Part shown: positions 23,640 through 31,860 of the stretch, piece after piece
How positions within the stretch are numbered: the first letter of the stretch is position 1
Layout of the letters: each line of letters starts with the position of its first letter
From: an uncultured Verrucomicrobiota bacterium
GTDB lineage: Bacteria; Verrucomicrobiota; Verrucomicrobiia; Opitutales; Intestinicryptomonadaceae
DNA length: 32,187 bases
Assembly: GCA_949287395.1 (NCBI GenBank)
Contig: CASEFZ010000037.1
Location: 1 to 32,187 of the forward strand
Direction: 5' to 3'
The notes under the pieces: model-generated
Seen by the model: the letters and a program-made list of their open reading frames with translations, nothing else
Told to the model about the DNA's origin: nothing
Databases searched by the model: none
Position numbers and translations under genes: made by a program

Positions 23640-26611
23640 TCGCGCACCAAACGCCAGCCTTCCTCAAGTATGAGTTTTTCGGCCTTCTTGAATTTCAACG
23701 TCTGAACTTCGCCGTTTTTGGTTATTTTCACGATGTCGTTGCGGCCGATTTTCGGGAGCTCAACTTTTGGCTCCGGAAGCTTTACGTTCCTCGAGCGCGA
23801 AGCAGGGGCACTGCCGGGAAGCCCGCCGGATACCCCGCCCGGACCCTCGTGGACAACCTTGTTGTGCATTCTCTCAAGCATGGATTGCAACACCTCTATG
23901 CTTGACGCGCTCCTGAATATTCCCAGGCAGACGTCGTTGCGTACCTTGCCCATAAGAGCCTCAAAATACTTGAACGCTTCACTCTTATATTCGTAAAGGG
24001 GGTCTTTCTGGGCATAACCGCGCAAGCCTATGCTTCTGCGCAAATCTTCCATTTCCGTCAGGTGGTCCTGCCAGTTTTTGTCAAGCGCGCGCAAAACTAC
24101 AAACCTCTCTATTGCCACAAGCGCCTCGGGCAGCTCAACTTCCTCTCTTACCTTATAAAGAGCCTCTATCTCAGACATTATGGCGTCGTGTATTTCCTCG
24201 GCGCTCTTCTCAAACAATTTTTCGGCGTCTAAATTTATCGGGAAACGGCTTGTCACCCAGCTGCACAGGGTTTTTACGCTGTTTTGTCGGTCATCGGAGC
24301 CTATCCCCGCAAGCGCTCCTATGCGCTCATCGAGTTCGTCCTTTATAAAGTCGAACACCATTTCGCGCGGGGTATCCGCGTGCAAAATTTCGTTCCTTAA
24401 CCCGTATATTATTTCCCTTTGCTTGTTAAGAACATCGTCAAACTGCAACAAGCGCTTGCGGTACGAATAATTTTGAGATTCAACCGTCTTTTGGGCTCGC
24501 TCTATCGAACGGTTCAAAAGGGGATGGTCAAGCGGCTGTCCCTCTTGAAAAGTCTTGTCCAAAAGCTTTGCAACAGGGCTCCTGCCGAATATTCGCAGCA
24601 AATCGTCTTCCAATGAGAGCAGAAAGCGCGACATTCCCCTGTCGCCCTGGCGCGCGCAGCGCCCGCGCAGCTGCCTGTCTATGCGCCTGGCTTCGTGGCG
24701 TTCCGTGCCCAAAACGTACAAGCCGCCAAGCTCCTCAACCTGGGGCGTTATCTTAATGTCCGTTCCGCGGCCCGCCATGTTTGTGGCAATAGTCACAGCT
24801 CCAAGCTCTCCGGCTCTGGCAACTATTTCCGCCTCCTTCTCGTGGTTTTTCGCATTCAGAACATTGTGGGGAATGCCCGTTCTTCTAAGAACTCTGCTCA
24901 ACAATTCGCTTGCCTCGACAGATGCCGTACCCACAAGCACGGGCTGGCCGCGCGCATGGGCGCGCTTTATCTCCTCCACCGCCGCATTGTATTTTTCGCG
25001 CCTCGTCTTGAATATGACATCGTTGTAATCAACTCTCCTGCATGGCTTATTGGTGGGTATTGCCATCACATTTAACGCATATATGTCGTGGAATTCCTGC
25101 GCTTCGGTTTCGGCCGTGCCGGTCATGCCGGCAAGTTTTTCGTAGAGACGGAAATAATTCTGAATTGTTATGGTTGCGTAGGTCTTGGTCTCCTTTTCTA
25201 TTGCCACCCCTTCTTTGGCCTCAACCGCCTGGTGCAGGCCTTCGCTCCACCTCCTGCCGTACATTATTCGGCCCGTATTTTGGTCAACTATGTGCACCTT
25301 GCCGTCTTGAACAACATATTCGACATCTTTTTCATATATCGAATAGGCGCGCAAAAGCTGGCTTATGCAGTGTATTTCCTCGCTTACTGCTATGTACTTG
25401 TTCTCGGCCGCTATCTTCTTTTCCTGCCTCTGTTGCGGGGTTAGGGAAGAGTCGGCGTCTATGTCCATGAATATTGTCGCCAGATCGGGAAGCACAAACG
25501 CGTCGGGATTTTCCGGGTGTATGGCGCTTCGGCCGCTCTCGGTAAGATCGCTCGTGTGCTGTTTTTCGTCTATGACATAATAAAGCTGCTCTTTGTACTT
25601 GAAACTTTCGTTCTTTCTAAAGTCGGCGGCCATTTCCATGTCCAATTTGTCCAGCTTTTTACTCAGGACAGGATCCTCCATCAACTGGCGCAATATGCGG
25701 TTTTTCGGCGCTCCCAACTTCACCTGCCACATTTTAATAATAATGTCCTCTCCCACTTCCTTGCCGGAATCGTGGGCGCTCTTGACCTCCCCAATAAGGC
25801 GGTTGCACAAAGTTTCCTGAAGGCGCACAACCTTTTCTATTGCCGGCTTGTATTTAGTAAAAGGCAATTCCCTCTCCTCGTCGGAAGGCCCCGATATGAT
25901 AAGGGGGGTTCTTGCCTCGTCTATTAAAATGGAGTCCACCTCGTCAACAATACAGTAGTAATGAGGGCGCTGAACTTGAGAGGCTGCGCTGTTTGCCATG
26001 CCGTTGTCTCGCAGGTAGTCGAAGCCAAATTCACTTGCCGTACCGTAAGTTATATCCGCTTTGTAGGCGGCGGCCTTCTCGTCCATATCCTGCATGTTAT
26101 AAATCCAGGACACACTTATACCCAAAAAATTATAAAGATAACCCATCCACTCCGAGTCTCGTTTTGCCAAGTACTCGTTCACCGTCACAAGATGGCAGCC
26201 TTTTCCCGTAAGCGCATTCAGGTAAAGGGGCAGGGTGGCAACAAGCGTCTTGCCTTCGCCCGTGGCCATCTCGGCTATCATGTTGTTGTGCAGGGCTATT
26301 CCGCCTATAAGTTGCACGTCGTAGTGCACCATCTCCCATGTTAGCTCGTGGCCGCACACCATTATCTTCTTGCCGCAAAGCCTGCGGGCGGCGTTTTTTA
26401 CAGCGGCGAAGGCTTCGGGCAAAAGCTGGTCGAGGGTCTCGCCCTTGGCGTACCTCTCCTTAAATTCAGCCGTTTTTGCCTTGAGCTGATCGTCGCTTAA
26501 ACTCTGATATTCCTGCTCTATTTTATTTATCTTTGCTATTATGGGCCGCGTTTTTCTGTAAAATTTCTTGTAGTGGCTTCCCGCAAATAATTTTAATATT
26601 TTAGCTATCAT
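23636..26611 (-). CDS. secA: Preprotein translocase ATPase SecA
   Basis: ATP-driven motor that pushes unfolded preproteins through SecYEG. The 991-residue length is within the family range. Walker A is MATGEGKT (115-122), the DEAD-like box gives [15 protein letters not shown], and the second motor domain has [10 protein letters not shown]. The preprotein-crosslinking domain and helical wing/scaffold are recognisable, and [12 protein letters not shown] is present. The C-terminus ends GWRLVRE without the Cys-rich zinc tail found in SecB-binding SecA proteins. ATG 26611 matches the family start (MIAKILK). No Shine-Dalgarno is close: upstream is AU-rich, and the start codon region can pair with sequence just after the preceding ORF. 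It overlaps lnt by 4 nt. A 140-aa exported ORF sits upstream, as secM does in E. coli. Confidence 0.97.
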   Translation of the reverse strand: MIAKILKLFAGSHYKKFYRKTRPIIAKINKIEQEYQSLSDDQLKAKTAEFKERYAKGETLDQLLPEAFAAVKNAARRLCGKKIMVCGHELTWEMVHYDVQLIGGIALHNNMIAEMATGEGKTLVATLPLYLNALTGKGCHLVTVNEYLAKRDSEWMGYLYNFLGISVSWIYNMQDMDEKAAAYKADITYGTASEFGFDYLRDNGMANSAASQVQRPHYYCIVDEVDSILIDEARTPLIISGPSDEERELPFTKYKPAIEKVVRLQETLCNRLIGEVKSAHDSGKEVGEDIIIKMWQVKLGAPKNRILRQLMEDPVLSKKLDKLDMEMAADFRKNESFKYKEQLYYVIDEKQHTSDLTESGRSAIHPENPDAFVLPDLATIFMDIDADSSLTPQQRQEKKIAAENKYIAVSEEIHCISQLLRAYSIYEKDVEYVVQDGKVHIVDQNTGRIMYGRRWSEGLHQAVEAKEGVAIEKETKTYATITIQNYFRLYEKLAGMTGTAETEAQEFHDIYALNVMAIPTNKPCRRVDYNDVIFKTRREKYNAAVEEIKRAHARGQPVLVGTASVEASELLSRVLRRTGIPHNVLNAKNHEKEAEIVARAGELGAVTIATNMAGRGTDIKITPQVEELGGLYVLGTERHEARRIDRQLRGRCARQGDRGMSRFLLSLEDDLLRIFGRSPVAKLLDKTFQEGQPLDHPLLNRSIERAQKTVESQNYSYRKRLLQFDDVLNKQREIIYGLRNEILHADTPREMVFDFIKDELDERIGALAGIGSDDRQNSVKTLCSWVTSRFPINLDAEKLFEKSAEEIHDAIMSEIEALYKVREEVELPEALVAIERFVVLRALDKNWQDHLTEMEDLRRSIGLRGYAQKDPLYEYKSEAFKYFEALMGKVRNDVCLGIFRSASSIEVLQSMLERMHNKVVHEGPGGVSGGLPGSAPASRSRNVKLPEPKVELPKIGRNDIVKITKNGEVQTLKFKKAEKLILEEGWRLVRE

Positions 26612-26729
26612 TTTATCAAATTTTTAAATAGTTTTCCCGTGCGCATTTTTACAATTTCCGGCGCGTCACGGCACTTTATATGACGCAAGGGCACCACCCA
26701 GGCGCCGCCGGAAAATTTATGATAGAAAA
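26605..26729 (-). promoter_or_regulatory. Long-range pairing that could mask the secA start codon
   Basis: On the minus strand, CTATCAT (26725-26719), six nt after the stop of the upstream ORF, is perfectly complementary to ATGATAG (26611-26605), which contains the secA initiation codon. Pairing can extend: AAATTTT (26718-26712) with AAAATTT (26624-26618) if GATAAA bulges out, and TTTT (26729-26726) with AAAA (26602-26599) past a 2-nt bulge. A ribosome halted at the ORF's last codons (26738-26733) would reach to about 26722 and collide with this strand. The helix is A/U-rich and was not computed. Confidence 0.5.
26655..26714 (-). promoter_or_regulatory. Three-way-junction RNA in the secA leader
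   Basis: On the minus strand three helices nest almost without gaps. P1 is TTTCCGGC (26714-26707) with GCCGGAAA (26662-26655), 8 bp. P2 is GGCGCC (26706-26701) with GGTGCC (26695-26690), 6 bp including one G-U, loop TGGGT. P3 is GCGTCA (26686-26681) with TGACGC (26668-26663), 6 bp with a 12-nt loop. Only three junction bases (CTT) are unpaired. No T-run follows, so it is not a terminator. It fills half of the 121-nt gap before secA. Confidence 0.6.
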
Positions 26730-26732
26730 ATT

Positions 26733-27155
26733 TTATGGCGCACGTATCAGGGGCAAAAACGCAAAATGGAAATTCGGCATCCGCACGGCACCGCACAAAG
26801 CAAGGCGGCAAGAAGTTTCGCCGGAATATACAAGGGCGGGGCGGGGCGGACAGAAAGCGAACGCGCCTCCCTGGCCAGAATCTACAAAATCCGACGGTGC
26901 CAATGTGCCGCTTCTTAAAAGCTCAAAGAAACGCAACCTTTTGCCGGCGGAATTCTCCGCGGCGAAGTTTTCCGCCCTCTTTGGATGTGCAACCCCTGAA
27001 ACCGAATTCCTAACAGCCCTTATTCCTGCCAATGGCTCTGAGATCGCATAAGCGTTGTTGTAATATTCGCCCGGAGCCGCCGCGCAAAAAGTCTGGGCGC
27101 ACACGGCAACCAAACCGCATGCAGCCGAAAACTTTCCGCCAAACTTAACCCGCAT
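26733..27155 (-). CDS. Small exported ORF upstream of secA ending in Arg-Ala-Pro-stop; SecM-like arrest peptide candidate
   Basis: A 140-residue protein with no recognised family. It has an N-terminal signal peptide (basic MRVKFGGK, hydrophobic core, AAA-type cleavage near residue 27), a middle region without clear domains, and a C-terminus FAFLPLIRAP ending directly at TAA (Arg 26744, Ala 26741, Pro 26738). ATG 27155 is preceded by GGGGAG with 10-nt spacing, the strongest ribosome site in this cluster. It lies 20 nt after lepB and 121 nt before secA. E. coli SecM (170 residues, exported, just upstream of secA, arrest motif ending GIRAGP) and the RAPP-type arrest peptides before other Sec genes share this layout. 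I infer a secretion-monitoring role. The rival view is a gene with a frameshifted C-terminus, since another frame runs on to an ATGA overlap with secA. Confidence 0.65.
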   Translation of the reverse strand: MRVKFGGKFSAACGLVAVCAQTFCAAAPGEYYNNAYAISEPLAGIRAVRNSVSGVAHPKRAENFAAENSAGKRLRFFELLRSGTLAPSDFVDSGQGGAFAFCPPRPALVYSGETSCRLALCGAVRMPNFHFAFLPLIRAP

Positions 27156-27175
27156 ATATTACTTTCTCCCCTTAT

Positions 27176-28483
27176 TTACTTTGTAGCACCCCACCGGTTG
27201 GTAAATGGATAAAAAATTATAAGGCTTTTCCCCACAACGGCCTTCTCCGGAACTTCGCCCCAGTAGCGGCTATCCAAACTATTCTCGGAATTGTCGCCCA
27301 GGGCGTAATAGTGCTTGGGCGATATTTTTATTGAGGCCCCGTCCGAGAGGGCTCCGTCGGCAACATATCCGCAATAATCCCCCTCTTTTGAGGCATTTTT
27401 ACCAAAGGCGTAGCTTCCTTCTGCGGGTTTGCCGTTCCTGTAAAGCGTTGACTGGCGGATCTGCAACTGGTCCCCCTCCTGTCCGGCAAGGCGCTTTATG
27501 TAGTATTTGTCGTCGGGCACCCCCCCGTTTCGGCGCATCATGCCCTCGCAATATTTGGTCATGAAAACTATGGGCTCTCCCACTTTCGGTTTCCTGAAGT
27601 TGTAGGTAAACCTGTCGACAAACAGCATGTCTCCGCCCAATATGTCGAAATTTATGACAGGCTCTCCGCGTTTGAATTCGCCAAGCCTCAAGAATTCCGT
27701 GCCGTTTAGGTTTACTACCCGTCCGGCGTTCCTTGCGGCGCTGATATATTCAAGCACGTCACGCCCCGCGCGAACTCCGCGCGACCCGGCATCTCCCACC
27801 GGATAGGCCTGCATAATCACCGAATCTAAATTGAAATCTGCGGGAACGCTTACTTTAACGTCTTTGCCGCCTACATTGAAAGTGTACTCCCGCTCAACCG
27901 AGGGCCAAACGAAATATTTATTCACCCTCTTTGGCTTGAACGCAAACATTCCGCCATACCTATGCGCGGCTTCAAGAGAATTTATCTCCAATAGGGCCTC
28001 GCCGTCTTTTGGAGCCTCAACTTTGTAGTTTCCGGCTCCAAGGCGTATTGTTCTCCATGCGCGTTCAAGTGCGTCCGGCCCGGATTCCCCGCGCTCATAC
28101 ACCTTAGATGTCATTCCATAAAAACTTGGATACATCGAATTTGTGGGAATTTTAAAAGGCTGCAGGAAAAAGCTGCGCACCGCTATGGCTAAAATGCCGG
28201 CCACAATTATGGTATCGACATAGTCAGACACCGTCGAAAGCGGGTATACCATGCCGCCGTATTTTTTCATTGCGGCCTCCAAGTCTTTTGAGGCGCGGTC
28301 GAATTCGGCGGAATCCGTTTTTGCGTCTAAAACGAGGTCGTCAAGCTTGTCCAAAAGGGCGTAAAATTTTTCGGCCTCATCTTTTGGCATGATGTCGCGG
28401 CGGTAGTTGTAAACCTTTTCCGCCTGCGAGAGCAATTCCTTCGCAGCCTTTTTAGCGCCCTTTGATTTGCCGAATAAAAACAT
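27176..28483 (-). CDS. lepB: Signal peptidase I with large insertion
   Basis: Membrane serine protease that removes signal peptides from Sec substrates. I start it at ATG 28483 (MFLFGKSKGAKK, 435 residues), preceded by purine-rich GAAGAAAAAAG; an in-frame GTG at 28519 would overlap lepA by 8 nt. A charged N-terminal cytoplasmic part (about 1-85) precedes one membrane helix (about 88-106). The nucleophile Ser116 is in PTNSMYPS, the general-base Lys330 in YYIKRLAG, and box E reads GDNSENSLDSRYWG with VVGKSLII after it. About 210 residues separate Ser and Lys, against 55 in E. coli LepB, so an extra domain of roughly 150 residues lies between them. Its neighbours lepA, the SecM-like ORF, secA and lnt make an export cluster. 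Confidence 0.93.
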   Translation of the reverse strand: MFLFGKSKGAKKAAKELLSQAEKVYNYRRDIMPKDEAEKFYALLDKLDDLVLDAKTDSAEFDRASKDLEAAMKKYGGMVYPLSTVSDYVDTIIVAGILAIAVRSFFLQPFKIPTNSMYPSFYGMTSKVYERGESGPDALERAWRTIRLGAGNYKVEAPKDGEALLEINSLEAAHRYGGMFAFKPKRVNKYFVWPSVEREYTFNVGGKDVKVSVPADFNLDSVIMQAYPVGDAGSRGVRAGRDVLEYISAARNAGRVVNLNGTEFLRLGEFKRGEPVINFDILGGDMLFVDRFTYNFRKPKVGEPIVFMTKYCEGMMRRNGGVPDDKYYIKRLAGQEGDQLQIRQSTLYRNGKPAEGSYAFGKNASKEGDYCGYVADGALSDGASIKISPKHYYALGDNSENSLDSRYWGEVPEKAVVGKSLIIFYPFTNRWGATK

Positions 28484-28511
28484 CTTTTTTCTTCGCGTTG
28501 CGGTGCGTTTT

Positions 28512-30311
28512 TTAGGCACCTGATTTTAAAACGTCCACAAACGCCTCCTGCGGAATGGAAACTTTCCCTATCTGCTTCATGCGTTTTTTGCCCTCTTTCT
28601 GCTTTTCCAAAAGTTTTCTCTTTCTGGTGATGTCCCCGCCATAACACTTGGCGGTGACGTCTTTGCGGAAAGAACCTATTGTTTCTCTTGCTATAATCTT
28701 GCCGCCTATCGCCGCCTGTATGGCCACCTTAAACATTTGCCTGGGCAGTATGTTCTTTAACTTTTCACACAGGGCACGCCCCTTAGATTCGGCGCGGTCG
28801 ACATGGACAATAGAGCTGAAAGCGTCAATTTGCTCTCCATTTACAAGAATGTCAAGGCGGACAAGTTTTCCCGGTTCGTACCCGGCCATCTCGTAATCTA
28901 AGCTCCCGTAACCGCGCGTTATGCTCTTTAGGCGGTCGTTGAAATCCACCAATATCTCGTTTAAGGGCAGGGTGCATATCAGCATTACGCGGGAATCGTC
29001 TATATTTTCGGTGCGCTCGCAGAAGCCGCGTTTCTCGGCTATGAGGGCAAGCATGTCGCCTATGGAATCGGTGGGAATAAGTATGTTGGCTTTAATCTTT
29101 GGCTCGTAAATTGTTGCTATCAAAGAAGGATCCGGAAGGTGGCAAGGATTGTCTATTTGCGTGTGCGTGCCGTCTGTAAGATCCAACTTGTAAACCACAC
29201 TCGGATAAGTTGATATAATGTCCAAGCCGTATTCCCGGCGCAGGCGCTCTTGGACAATTTCCATGTGCAAAAGGCCAAGGAAACCGCATCTATAGCCAAA
29301 CCCCAATGCTGCAGAACTTTCCGGCTGAAACACAAGCGCCGAATCGTTCAGCTGAAGCTTTGCTATTGAAACCTTTAACTTCTCGTATTCCGAAGTATCC
29401 ACCGGATATATCCCGGAAAATACCATGGGCTTCACCTCTTTGTATCCGGGAAGCATCTCCTTCGCAGGATTATTCGCCAAAGTGATTGTATCGCCTATCC
29501 TAATGTCCGAGACAACCTTTATATTTCCGGCAATGTATCCCGTGCAACCTGCGTCCACCGAGGCCTCTGCGCACATCGTTGGCCTGAAATTCCCAACCTC
29601 TTTTATAGATGCCTTCTTGCCGCTTCCCATAAACTCTATTTCGTCGCCCGGGCGGAAGCTTCCGGAAAAGACGCGCACGTAGCATATTACGCCTTTATAG
29701 GCGTCGAAAATGCAATCGAAGACAAGGGCCCTTGCCTCTGGGTAGTCGGCCAGGCGCGGCGGGGGAATGCGCTCTACAACCGCATTCAAAATTTCCTCTA
29801 TGCCTATCCCCGACTTTCCGCTTGCCAATATCGCATTGTCGGCGGGAATCGCCAGCACGTCCTCAATTTGCTTCTTGCACGCTTCCGGCTGGGCCGCGGG
29901 GAGATCAACCTTATTTATCACGGGAATAATCTCTAAATTTTGCGCCGCCGCAAGATACGCATTTGCCACAGTTTGCGCTTCCACACCTTGGGCCGCGTCT
30001 ATCAATAAAAGCGCGCCCTCACACGCCGCAAGAGATCTTGAAACCTCATAAGAAAAATCGACATGTCCGGGGGTATCTATCAGATTTAATAAATATTCCT
30101 CCCCATTGTGTTTATAGCGCATCGACACAGGATGGCACTTTATTGTTATTCCGCGTTCGCGCTCAAGGTCCATGGAATCGAGCAGTTGATCCTGCATGTC
30201 GCGCTTGCCCACAGTACCAGTAGCCTCAAGGAGCCTGTCCGAGAGGGTGGTTTTGCCGTGGTCGACATGTGCTATTATGCAAAAATTTCTTATCTTGGAC
30301 AGCTCTTCCAT
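28512..30311 (-). CDS. lepA: Elongation factor 4 (LepA) GTPase
   Basis: Ribosome-associated translational GTPase. The 599-residue length and domain order match the family. G1 is AHVDHGKTT (residues 14-22), G2 RGITI, G3 DTPGH, G4 NKVD, and the G5 region reads SGKSGIG, where SAKTG is more common. The LepA-specific C-terminal domain is complete, with [26 protein letters not shown]. This ending separates LepA from EF-G and TypA. The start ATG 30311 has AAGGGA four to five nt upstream. Its stop falls just before the lepB start, and lepA-lepB adjacency is also seen in E. coli. The 61-nt gap to birA holds no obvious terminator, so all may be one transcript. Confidence 0.97.
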   Translation of the reverse strand: MEELSKIRNFCIIAHVDHGKTTLSDRLLEATGTVGKRDMQDQLLDSMDLERERGITIKCHPVSMRYKHNGEEYLLNLIDTPGHVDFSYEVSRSLAACEGALLLIDAAQGVEAQTVANAYLAAAQNLEIIPVINKVDLPAAQPEACKKQIEDVLAIPADNAILASGKSGIGIEEILNAVVERIPPPRLADYPEARALVFDCIFDAYKGVICYVRVFSGSFRPGDEIEFMGSGKKASIKEVGNFRPTMCAEASVDAGCTGYIAGNIKVVSDIRIGDTITLANNPAKEMLPGYKEVKPMVFSGIYPVDTSEYEKLKVSIAKLQLNDSALVFQPESSAALGFGYRCGFLGLLHMEIVQERLRREYGLDIISTYPSVVYKLDLTDGTHTQIDNPCHLPDPSLIATIYEPKIKANILIPTDSIGDMLALIAEKRGFCERTENIDDSRVMLICTLPLNEILVDFNDRLKSITRGYGSLDYEMAGYEPGKLVRLDILVNGEQIDAFSSIVHVDRAESKGRALCEKLKNILPRQMFKVAIQAAIGGKIIARETIGSFRKDVTAKCYGGDITRKRKLLEKQKEGKKRMKQIGKVSIPQEAFVDVLKSGA

Positions 30312-30372
30312 TTAATCCCTTTTAAATGAAGGATATTCCCATTTGAGCCCTCCTATTTCAAGACAAAAAACC

Positions 30373-31197
30373 TCAAAAAGCACTTCTTACAAGCGAAGCT
30401 TCCCCATTGCCAACCTTTATAGGCCCGTTCTTCGTCAATAAAACAAGTTTTCCAGTATCGTCTATACCCTCAGCACGGCCATTTAATATGTTTCCGGAGG
30501 AATTCAGGCTTATAGTTTTTCCTCGCAACCAATCCATGCTTCCAAAAAGTTTTTTCAAATCTTTTGCCTGTGTTGCAGTCTTACGAACAGCCTCGCGGAT
30601 TCCTGAAACTATTGCAGCTGCAGCTTCGCACTGCGATATATATTCGCATCCGGATACAGATTTTAGATCTCCCGAAATATCATTCAGTTCCGAGGGCAGG
30701 GAAGTGTTTGATCTCCCAAAATCAAGGTTCAACCCCACCCCTATGACACACCAATGCGGCGCATTGCCGTCGGGCGAAGGATAGAAATCCGCAAGTATTC
30801 CGCATAATTTTTTTCCAGTTTTGCTATAAATGTCATTGGGCCATTTCACGTATACATCGGCCTTAAATCTTTCGCGAAGCCGCGCGCAAATTTCTGTTCC
30901 TGCGCGTATTGTGACAGATTCCAACGCCTTAGTTTCAACCTCTATTGGGAAGGCTCCCGACAAACACACTGACGCATCTTTTTCGGACATCCATTTGCGG
31001 GAGAACCTTCCTCGCCCGGCAGTTTGTTCTTCGGCTACGACAACAAAACCCTTCAAATTTTCTTTCAGGCCTGAAAGTATCATCTCGCGCGCCGCGGTAT
31101 TTGTGCTGCCGACACTCTCGAAATAATACACGCGCAAATCACATATTCCGGCATATTCGAGGCATTTTTGCAAATCTTTGAGCTTTTCAAATTTCAT
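30373..31197 (-). CDS. birA: Biotin--[acetyl-CoA carboxylase] ligase, monofunctional
   Basis: Activates biotin with ATP and attaches it to the biotin carboxyl carrier protein. The 274-residue protein starts straight with the catalytic domain. ESVGSTN is near residue 27, the biotinyl-AMP loop AGRGR is at 60-64, KWPND at 118-122 and KLCGILAD soon after. A small C-terminal SH3-like domain (about 220-270) ends the protein. It lacks the N-terminal DNA-binding domain of E. coli BirA, so it should not act as a repressor. ATG 31197 has no strong Shine-Dalgarno. TATAAT on the minus strand (31254-31249) lies about 50 nt upstream but has no matching -35. It may be the first gene of the lepA-lepB-secA-lnt transcript. 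Confidence 0.94.
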   Translation of the reverse strand: MKFEKLKDLQKCLEYAGICDLRVYYFESVGSTNTAAREMILSGLKENLKGFVVVAEEQTAGRGRFSRKWMSEKDASVCLSGAFPIEVETKALESVTIRAGTEICARLRERFKADVYVKWPNDIYSKTGKKLCGILADFYPSPDGNAPHWCVIGVGLNLDFGRSNTSLPSELNDISGDLKSVSGCEYISQCEAAAAIVSGIREAVRKTATQAKDLKKLFGSMDWLRGKTISLNSSGNILNGRAEGIDDTGKLVLLTKNGPIKVGNGEASLVRSAF

Positions 31198-31860
31198 ACC
31201 AGAATATTTTTCTTAACTTTTAGTTCACCAAGATCAAGAATTGTTTGCATTATATTCTATATCTTCGCCCAGTTTTTATTCTTTCTTCGCTAAGTATTCA
31301 GGATATTTATTCATTTGCCTCTCACTAAATATTGGAATTGGCACGCACAACTTCACAACCAGCCAGAAAACTCTCGTTCAAAGTTTTTTAATTCTCCAGA
31401 AAAAATTAAGATAATTCTATTATCGTTAAATTGTAGAGAATCTCAACCCGTTAATAAATCTACATTGAATCTTCAGATAAAATTTGCTGCGACAAGTTGT
31501 CAATTATCGCGAAATTTTACTCTAAATATTCACTTTGGAAAATCCCAAATAAAATTACTCGAACACATTTTTTGAAAAAATGGACACTTTTGATTGATGG
31601 GTATAGCAATTAAAGGAATAAGTGAAATGCGTAAGAAGCTATAAATCACAAATACCCCATACAAAGAGTCCCCGGAAAATAAAATCACAATATTTTGTCG
31701 CGCAATATGTATTATGTCTAATTATGTGTATATTCTCGAAATATAGGCTTTTTGAGGACCGAATTTAAGCTCACTACCTATTTTCTATTCTAGTGTGCAG
31801 ATTCCCTATTTGCTGATTAATATACACTAACGGAAATTACCCTGCCGCCAAAATATCCTA
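31198..31860. other. AT-rich intergenic island without supported genes
   Basis: A stretch of 663 nt visibly richer in A and T than either side. An 86-codon plus-strand frame (31315-31575) shows no recognisable domain or ribosome site and is not called. Short features seen are the palindrome GACAAGTTGTC (31491-31501) and repeated ATTATGT near 31710-31725. It lies between birA and a truncated hydrolase and may be decayed coding sequence or a recombination site. Confidence 0.5.

Noticed and set aside
26936-27041. GIRA-containing segment early in the SecM-like protein as the arrest site
   Set aside because: It resembles SecM GIRAGP but lies only about 43 residues in and is followed by Val-Arg, not Gly-Pro; the C-terminal RAP is better placed.
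26680-27051. 123-codon plus-strand ORF opposite the SecM-like gene
   Set aside because: It is the complement of a better-supported minus-strand ORF, which has a signal peptide, strong SD and operon position.
31315-31575. 86-codon ORF in the AT-rich island
   Set aside because: No recognisable motif or ribosome site; an open frame of this size is expected by chance.
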